Of a stretch of DNA of 32,691 bases, positions 29,342-32,691 are shown in pieces. The position numbers and the translations under genes were made by a program. Within the stretch, counting starts at the first letter, position 1, and every line of letters begins with the position of its first letter. The DNA comes from a virus: positions 1-32,691 of IMG/VR virus record IMGVR_UViG_3300034020_000947; one strand, 5' to 3'. The notes under the pieces were generated by a model. The model saw only the letters and a program-made list of their open reading frames with translations, searched no databases and was not told the origin of the DNA.

Positions 29342-29613
29342 AATGGGATAACGAATCTGTTGAGTCGAAGATCAAGCTGATGATCGCCACGACCTTCTGC
29401 CTCACCGTACTGGTGATGGTGGTCTTGTCGATGTTCAGCATCGTGTTTGTCCCGCAGCCCATGAATGGGATCGCTCCTGCAGACAAGCAGTTTTTCTTCC
29501 TGTTGAGCGACATGAGCAAGTACATCCTCGGAAGCTTGGGCACCTTGCTTGCCATCAAAGGCAAGGAAGCCATCACCAAAGCTTGCGAGAAGAAGGAGGA
29601 CAAGAATGCTTGA
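29338..29613 (+). CDS. Small membrane protein, possible holin or antiholin
   Basis: A 91-residue protein in ATGA overlap with the lipoprotein. One strong transmembrane helix (LMIATTFCLTVLVMVVLSMF, about 14-38), a polar loop (QPMNGIAPADKQ), a second hydrophobic stretch (SKYILGSLGTLLAIKG) and a charged tail (CEKKEDKNA). Two membrane segments plus a charged C-terminus before the endolysin gene are the class II holin plan. It could equally be the antiholin of the next gene. Confidence 0.6.
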   Translation: MKWDNESVESKIKLMIATTFCLTVLVMVVLSMFSIVFVPQPMNGIAPADKQFFFLLSDMSKYILGSLGTLLAIKGKEAITKACEKKEDKNA

Positions 29614-30100
29614 TCTGCTGAGTGGTGGTTTGCTGGGGTCGATCTTTGGCGGCATCTTCCGCCTCGCCCCTGAAGTCTTGAAGTGGCTGGACAAGAAGAA
29701 CGAGCGCGCCCATGAACTGCTGATGTTCCAGCGCCAGTGCGACCTGGAAGCCCAGAGAGGCGCGCAGAAGCTTGCCGAGATCGGAGCCCAGCGCGAAGCA
29801 GCTGTGGACGTAGGCGCGATGGCTGCGTTCAATGCGGCGATCAACCAGCAGACCGAGATGGTCAAGGCAGCTGGTGGCTGGGTGGCTTCTCTGTCTGCCA
29901 GCGTCCGCCCTGTAGTCACGTACTGGGTGCTGTTCATCTGGTCGTTCATCCACGTCTGGTTTGCCTGGAACGCCTGGATCAACGGCGCACCTCCTGATGT
30001 GGTGTTCAAGACCATGATGACCGCTGATATGAGCGCCCTGATCTCCGGGACCATCAACTACTGGTTCCTTGACCGGACCCTTGCCAAGCGAGGACTCTGA
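29606..30100 (+). CDS. Holin-like membrane protein
   Basis: A 164-residue protein from ATG 29606. It has a hydrophobic head (LLSGGLLGSIFGGIFRLAP), a charged linker (DLEAQRGAQKLAEIGAQ) and a C-terminal pair of membrane helices (SVRPVVTYWVLFIWSFIHVW, LISGTINYWFLDRTLAKRGL). The RPVxTYW signature before the membrane helices resembles the 3TM holin family. It ends in TGATG directly joined to the endolysin gene, supporting a holin-endolysin pair. Confidence 0.65.
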   Translation: MLDLLSGGLLGSIFGGIFRLAPEVLKWLDKKNERAHELLMFQRQCDLEAQRGAQKLAEIGAQREAAVDVGAMAAFNAAINQQTEMVKAAGGWVASLSASVRPVVTYWVLFIWSFIHVWFAWNAWINGAPPDVVFKTMMTADMSALISGTINYWFLDRTLAKRGL

Positions 30101-30549
30101 TGCAGGAGGCAGTGCAAATCGCTGCCGACCTCTGCAAGTTGTTTGAGGGGTTCCGGTCAAAGCCGTACTTGTGCCCAGCTGGTGTCGCAACCATTGGGTA
30201 CGGCAGCACGTACTACGAGAACGGCAACAAGGTCGAACTCACGCACCCGCCAATGAGCAAGGAGCGCGCTGAACAGCTGTTGCTGTTCGAACTGAATCAC
30301 ACATACCTTCCTGGAGTCCTCCGTCAATGCCCAAATCTGCTGCAAGAAAAGCCGGGTCGTCTGGCAGCGATAGTGGACTTCGCCTACAACCTGGGCGTCG
30401 GGAGGCTGCAGACGTCCACCCTGAAGCGAAAGATCATCGCGAAGGATTGGGAAGGGGCGAAGGAACAGCTGATGCTCTGGACCCGTGGCGGCGGGAAGGT
30501 TCTCCCCGGTCTGGTCAAACGCAGGTCCGCCGAGGTCCAGTTGATGTAA
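30100..30549 (+). CDS. Endolysin, GH24 lysozyme
   Basis: A 149-residue T4/P22-type lysozyme that cleaves the peptidoglycan glycan strand at the end of infection. The catalytic triad is of the E-8-C-5-T kind: E16 (LFEGFR), C25 (PYLCPAG) and T31 (VATIGYG), where Cys replaces the more usual Asp, as in several phage lysozymes. No signal or SAR anchor is seen, so export depends on the holin. It starts inside the holin stop and carries AACAGCTGTT at 30272. Confidence 0.87.
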   Translation: MQEAVQIAADLCKLFEGFRSKPYLCPAGVATIGYGSTYYENGNKVELTHPPMSKERAEQLLLFELNHTYLPGVLRQCPNLLQEKPGRLAAIVDFAYNLGVGRLQTSTLKRKIIAKDWEGAKEQLMLWTRGGGKVLPGLVKRRSAEVQLM

Positions 30550-30722
30550 CCCCGAAGCACCCGGTCTACGACCCCAAGACCGACGGGAACATCTTCGAGT
30601 GGATCACTCAAGCCTGCGCTCAGATGCGGGCTGCACAACAACTTGAGCGGATCAAACGAAAACCGCCAAAGGTAATACCACCTGATGAACGTCAACTACC
30701 AAGCCCCTGGTCCGATAACTGA
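30546..30722 (+). CDS. Open frame before terminase without a normal start codon
   Basis: The frame encodes TPKHPVYDPKTDGNIFEWIT, AQMRAAQQLERIKRKPPKV and ends PSPWSDN, which looks like real protein rather than shadow sequence. No ATG, GTG or TTG exists between the lysozyme stop and ATG 30624, so either translation starts at 30624 (32 residues), or an unusual start or frameshift from the lysozyme end is used. The 3' end overlaps the large terminase by 38 bases. Confidence 0.35.
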   Translation, partial: VTPKHPVYDPKTDGNIFEWITQACAQMRAAQQLERIKRKPPKVIPPDERQLPSPWSDN

Positions 30723-32130
30723 AGCCTTCCATCAAGACAACTCGTTCGTGCGCGGTCTGATGGGTCCTGTCGGATCGGGCAAGTCGACTGCATGCTGCTT
30801 CGAGGTTCTGTCCCGAGCCCTGGAGCAAATGCCTGGACCTGATGGTGTGAGGCGCTCACGCTGGGCGATCTGCAGAAACACATACCCTGAACTGAAGTCG
30901 ACCACGATCAAGACGTGGATGGACTGGTATCAGGACTTGGCGACGATGAAGTGGGACACGCCCATCACGTCGAACATCAACATCTCCGACATCGGGGACG
31001 GAACGGGACTTGAGCTTGAGGTCATCTTCATGGCGTTGGATCGCCCTGAAGATGTCGGCAAGCTGAGGTCCTTGGAGTTGACCGGCGGCTGGATGAACGA
31101 AGCCAGCGAGATGGAGAAGGCGGTTCTGGACATGCTGACTCAGCGTGTCGGTCGCTTCCCCTCCAAGCGCAACGGCGGTCCCAGCTGGACTGGTGTGATC
31201 ATGGACACCAACCCGCCTGACGATGACTCCTGGTGGTACAAGCTGGCTGAAGAAGAGCGCCCGGAAATCTTCCGGTTCTTCAAGCAGCCAGGTGGCTTGA
31301 TCCAGGACATGGACCCCAAGTCGCCCACGTACCAACAGTACGTGCCGAACCCGCAGGCTGAGAACATCCAGAACCACAGCCTCGGGTATCAGTACTACCT
31401 GAACCAGCTGTACGGCAAGAACGAAGACTGGATCAGGGTGTTCCTGCTGGGGCAGTACGGCACCACGATGGATGGCAAGCCTGTCTATCCGGAGTGGAAC
31501 GAAAGGGTCCACCTATCGGAGATGGCGATCACGCCGATCCAAGGGATGCCAATCTTGCTGTCGTTTGACTTTGGTCTGACCCCAGCCTGCGCTTTCCTGC
31601 AGATGAACAGTCGCGGACAGCTGTTGGTCCTCAAGGAGTTGGTCTCCGAGGACATGGGCATCCGGCAGTTCTACTCCGAGGTTGTCCGCCCGGTGATCAG
31701 AGGCGAGTACTCGAAGCATCGCGTCGAGGCTGTTGGCGACCCCGCTGGGAACATGCGCAGCCAGACCGATGAGAAGACCTGCATGCAGGAACTGATGGAG
31801 CTTGGCATCCTTTGTGAGCCCGCTCCGACCAATGAATTTGTGGCTCGACGCGAGTCCGTTGCTTACTTCCTGCAGCGGATGTCCGGCGGAGAGCCTGGGT
31901 TTGTCCTAGACCCCTCTTGCAAGATGCTGAGGAAAGGGTTCAACGGCGGCTACCGCTACGAGCGACTTCGAGTCTCTGGCTCTGCGCGGTTCAAAGACCG
32001 TCCGGTGAAGGACAAGTTTTCACACATACACGACGCCCTTCAGTACGGGTGTCTCCAGATGAGGTCCGAGATGAACCCTATTCGCTCAAAAACAGTACAC
32101 AACCACCCGGTAGCTGCCGGTTGGGTCTAA
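30685..32130 (+). CDS. terL: Large terminase subunit (packaging ATPase and nuclease)
   Basis: A 481-residue DNA-packaging motor. Walker A GPVGSGKS is at 27-34. A Walker B-type region, LTGGWMNEASEM, carries the catalytic acid. TGVIMDTNPP forms the coupling strand. The C-terminal RNaseH-like nuclease shows LLSFDFGLTPAC (first Asp), VGDPAG (second) and SHIHDALQYG (third). The start ATG overlaps the preceding frame. It is separated from the small subunit by the lysis cassette and followed nine bases later by the portal gene. Confidence 0.92.
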   Translation: MNVNYQAPGPITEAFHQDNSFVRGLMGPVGSGKSTACCFEVLSRALEQMPGPDGVRRSRWAICRNTYPELKSTTIKTWMDWYQDLATMKWDTPITSNINISDIGDGTGLELEVIFMALDRPEDVGKLRSLELTGGWMNEASEMEKAVLDMLTQRVGRFPSKRNGGPSWTGVIMDTNPPDDDSWWYKLAEEERPEIFRFFKQPGGLIQDMDPKSPTYQQYVPNPQAENIQNHSLGYQYYLNQLYGKNEDWIRVFLLGQYGTTMDGKPVYPEWNERVHLSEMAITPIQGMPILLSFDFGLTPACAFLQMNSRGQLLVLKELVSEDMGIRQFYSEVVRPVIRGEYSKHRVEAVGDPAGNMRSQTDEKTCMQELMELGILCEPAPTNEFVARRESVAYFLQRMSGGEPGFVLDPSCKMLRKGFNGGYRYERLRVSGSARFKDRPVKDKFSHIHDALQYGCLQMRSEMNPIRSKTVHNHPVAAGWV

Positions 32131-32139
32131 GGAATCGAC

Positions 32140-32691
32140 ATGGCACTTGAATCACTGAGGTTGCGGCGCGACGTCGAGAAGGAGCAGATCAAGGAGGAAC
32201 CTGCTGTTCTCTCCCTGAGCGCCTACATCGACCGCTGCTACACCGAAGCCAAGTCTGCCAAAGCTGACATCACCGAGCGCCTGCTTCGCTGCGAGCGCCA
32301 GCGCCGTGGTGAGTATGACCCCGACAAGCTCGCACTGATTCGCCAGACTGGTGGCTCAGACATCTACATGATGCTCACGGACATCAAGTGTCGCGCAGCC
32401 GAGTCATGGATTAAAGACGTGCTGTTGTCGGGCACCGGATCAAGCTGGAGCCTGCAGCCCACTGCTGAGCCTTCGCTGCCCAGCGAAATGCGCGAGGGAA
32501 TCATCGAGACCGTCGTCATGGAAGCTGACGCCGTGTCCCAGCAAGGCATGGCGATTGACCCGCGAGCAATCAATGCTCGGATGAAGGAGTTGTACGACAC
32601 GGTCACCAAGCGCATGAACGAGCTTGCCAAGAACGCCGCCATGAACATGGAGCGTCGCATGCTGGACAAGCTCACTGATGCGCGCTGGTCG
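32140..32691 (+). CDS. Portal protein, N-terminal part (cut at window edge)
   Basis: The frame runs 184 codons from ATG 32140 (AAGGAA upstream) to the right edge without a stop. It reads EPAVLSLSAYIDRCYTEAKS, ITERLLRCERQRRGEYD, GGSDIYMMLTDIKCRAAESW and IKDVLLSGTGSSWSLQPT. The position right after the large terminase and the helical ITERLLRCxRQRxGEY opening are typical of podophage-type portals, the dodecameric ring through which DNA enters the capsid. The C-terminus and structural genes lie beyond the window. Confidence 0.8.
   Translation, partial: MALESLRLRRDVEKEQIKEEPAVLSLSAYIDRCYTEAKSAKADITERLLRCERQRRGEYDPDKLALIRQTGGSDIYMMLTDIKCRAAESWIKDVLLSGTGSSWSLQPTAEPSLPSEMREGIIETVVMEADAVSQQGMAIDPRAINARMKELYDTVTKRMNELAKNAAMNMERRMLDKLTDARWS

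Larger units (their letters stand above)
464..31624. repeat. Dispersed iterated palindrome ACAGCTGT (about 35 copies)
   Basis: Exact copies begin at 464, 1300, 2128, 2138, 2303, 5023, 7322, 8743, 9147, 11053, 11522, 12248, 12547, 12930, 16392, 17602, 17706, 18704, 19642, 19836, 20370, 20542, 21075, 21563, 22292, 23195, 23297, 23585, 25458, 26871, 27502, 27541, 28027, 30273 and 31617. In 13 of these the wider AACAGCTGTT is complete. A given 8-base word is expected about once in 65 kb, so the excess is large. Copies fall in all reading frames (QQL, TAV, NSC translations), in both operon directions and between genes. None lies between 12937 and 16392, the regulatory centre. Confidence 0.85.

Overview
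The window is part of a temperate, GC-rich, tailed double-stranded DNA phage genome (or circularised phage contig), not a host chromosome carrying an integrated prophage. The reason is the gene order: a very long virion-type gene (194-8914) is followed directly by a phage attachment site and integrase. The attachment core (9002-9046) is the 3' half of a tRNA-Asp(GTC) gene and has phage DNA on both sides. Terminase, lysozyme and portal genes lie at the other end. The missing structural genes presumably run from the portal (cut at the right edge) round to position 1. Strong Shine-Dalgarno sites, the tRNA-Asp target and an SSB-like DDDIPF protein tail suggest a proteobacterial host. I cannot name the genus.

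Layout. (1) 1-8914, plus strand: the end of a virion gene, then a 2906-residue multidomain protein of the large polyvalent/ejection class. It has a zincin motif, a RelA/SpoT-like nucleotidyltransferase motif set, a possible HhH-glycosylase-like segment, a MuF-C-like segment and an LPD38-like membrane region. (2) 8915-9160: attP with clustered arm-type repeats and a UACG-capped hairpin. (3) 14080 down to 9095, minus strand: early recombination operon with SSB-like protein, winged-helix protein, two PD-(D/E)XK-type proteins, small genes, MazG-like protein, DUF3310 and integrase. (4) 14080-15054: immunity region with an S24-type repressor, divergent promoters and a Cro-like gene. (5) 15366-15727: gene-free, strongly structured DNA, a candidate RNA gene. 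(6) 15728-21075, plus strand: replication operon with a replication protein, DnaB/gp4-type helicase, zinc-ribbon proteins, HNH-like and PD-(D/E)XK proteins and a Q-like protein. (7) 26190 down to 21205, minus strand: a metabolic or host-takeover operon with a MoxR/CobS-type AAA+ ATPase, a CobT-type VWA metalloprotein and a MESH1-like HD hydrolase, behind a long structured leader. (8) 26597-32691, plus strand: small basic proteins, small terminase, lysis cassette, large terminase and portal.

How it fits together. One operator sequence (AATACC-N4-GGTATT) sits at three promoters: the recombination operon, the cro/replication operon and the AAA+/VWA/HD operon. The repressor therefore probably silences all three in the lysogen. 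Two further signals run through the whole window. First, the palindrome ACAGCTGT occurs about 35 times, in all reading frames and also between genes. Second, the phage encodes both a RelA/SpoT-like domain in a probably injected protein and a separate MESH1-like hydrolase, which points to manipulation of host alarmone signalling.
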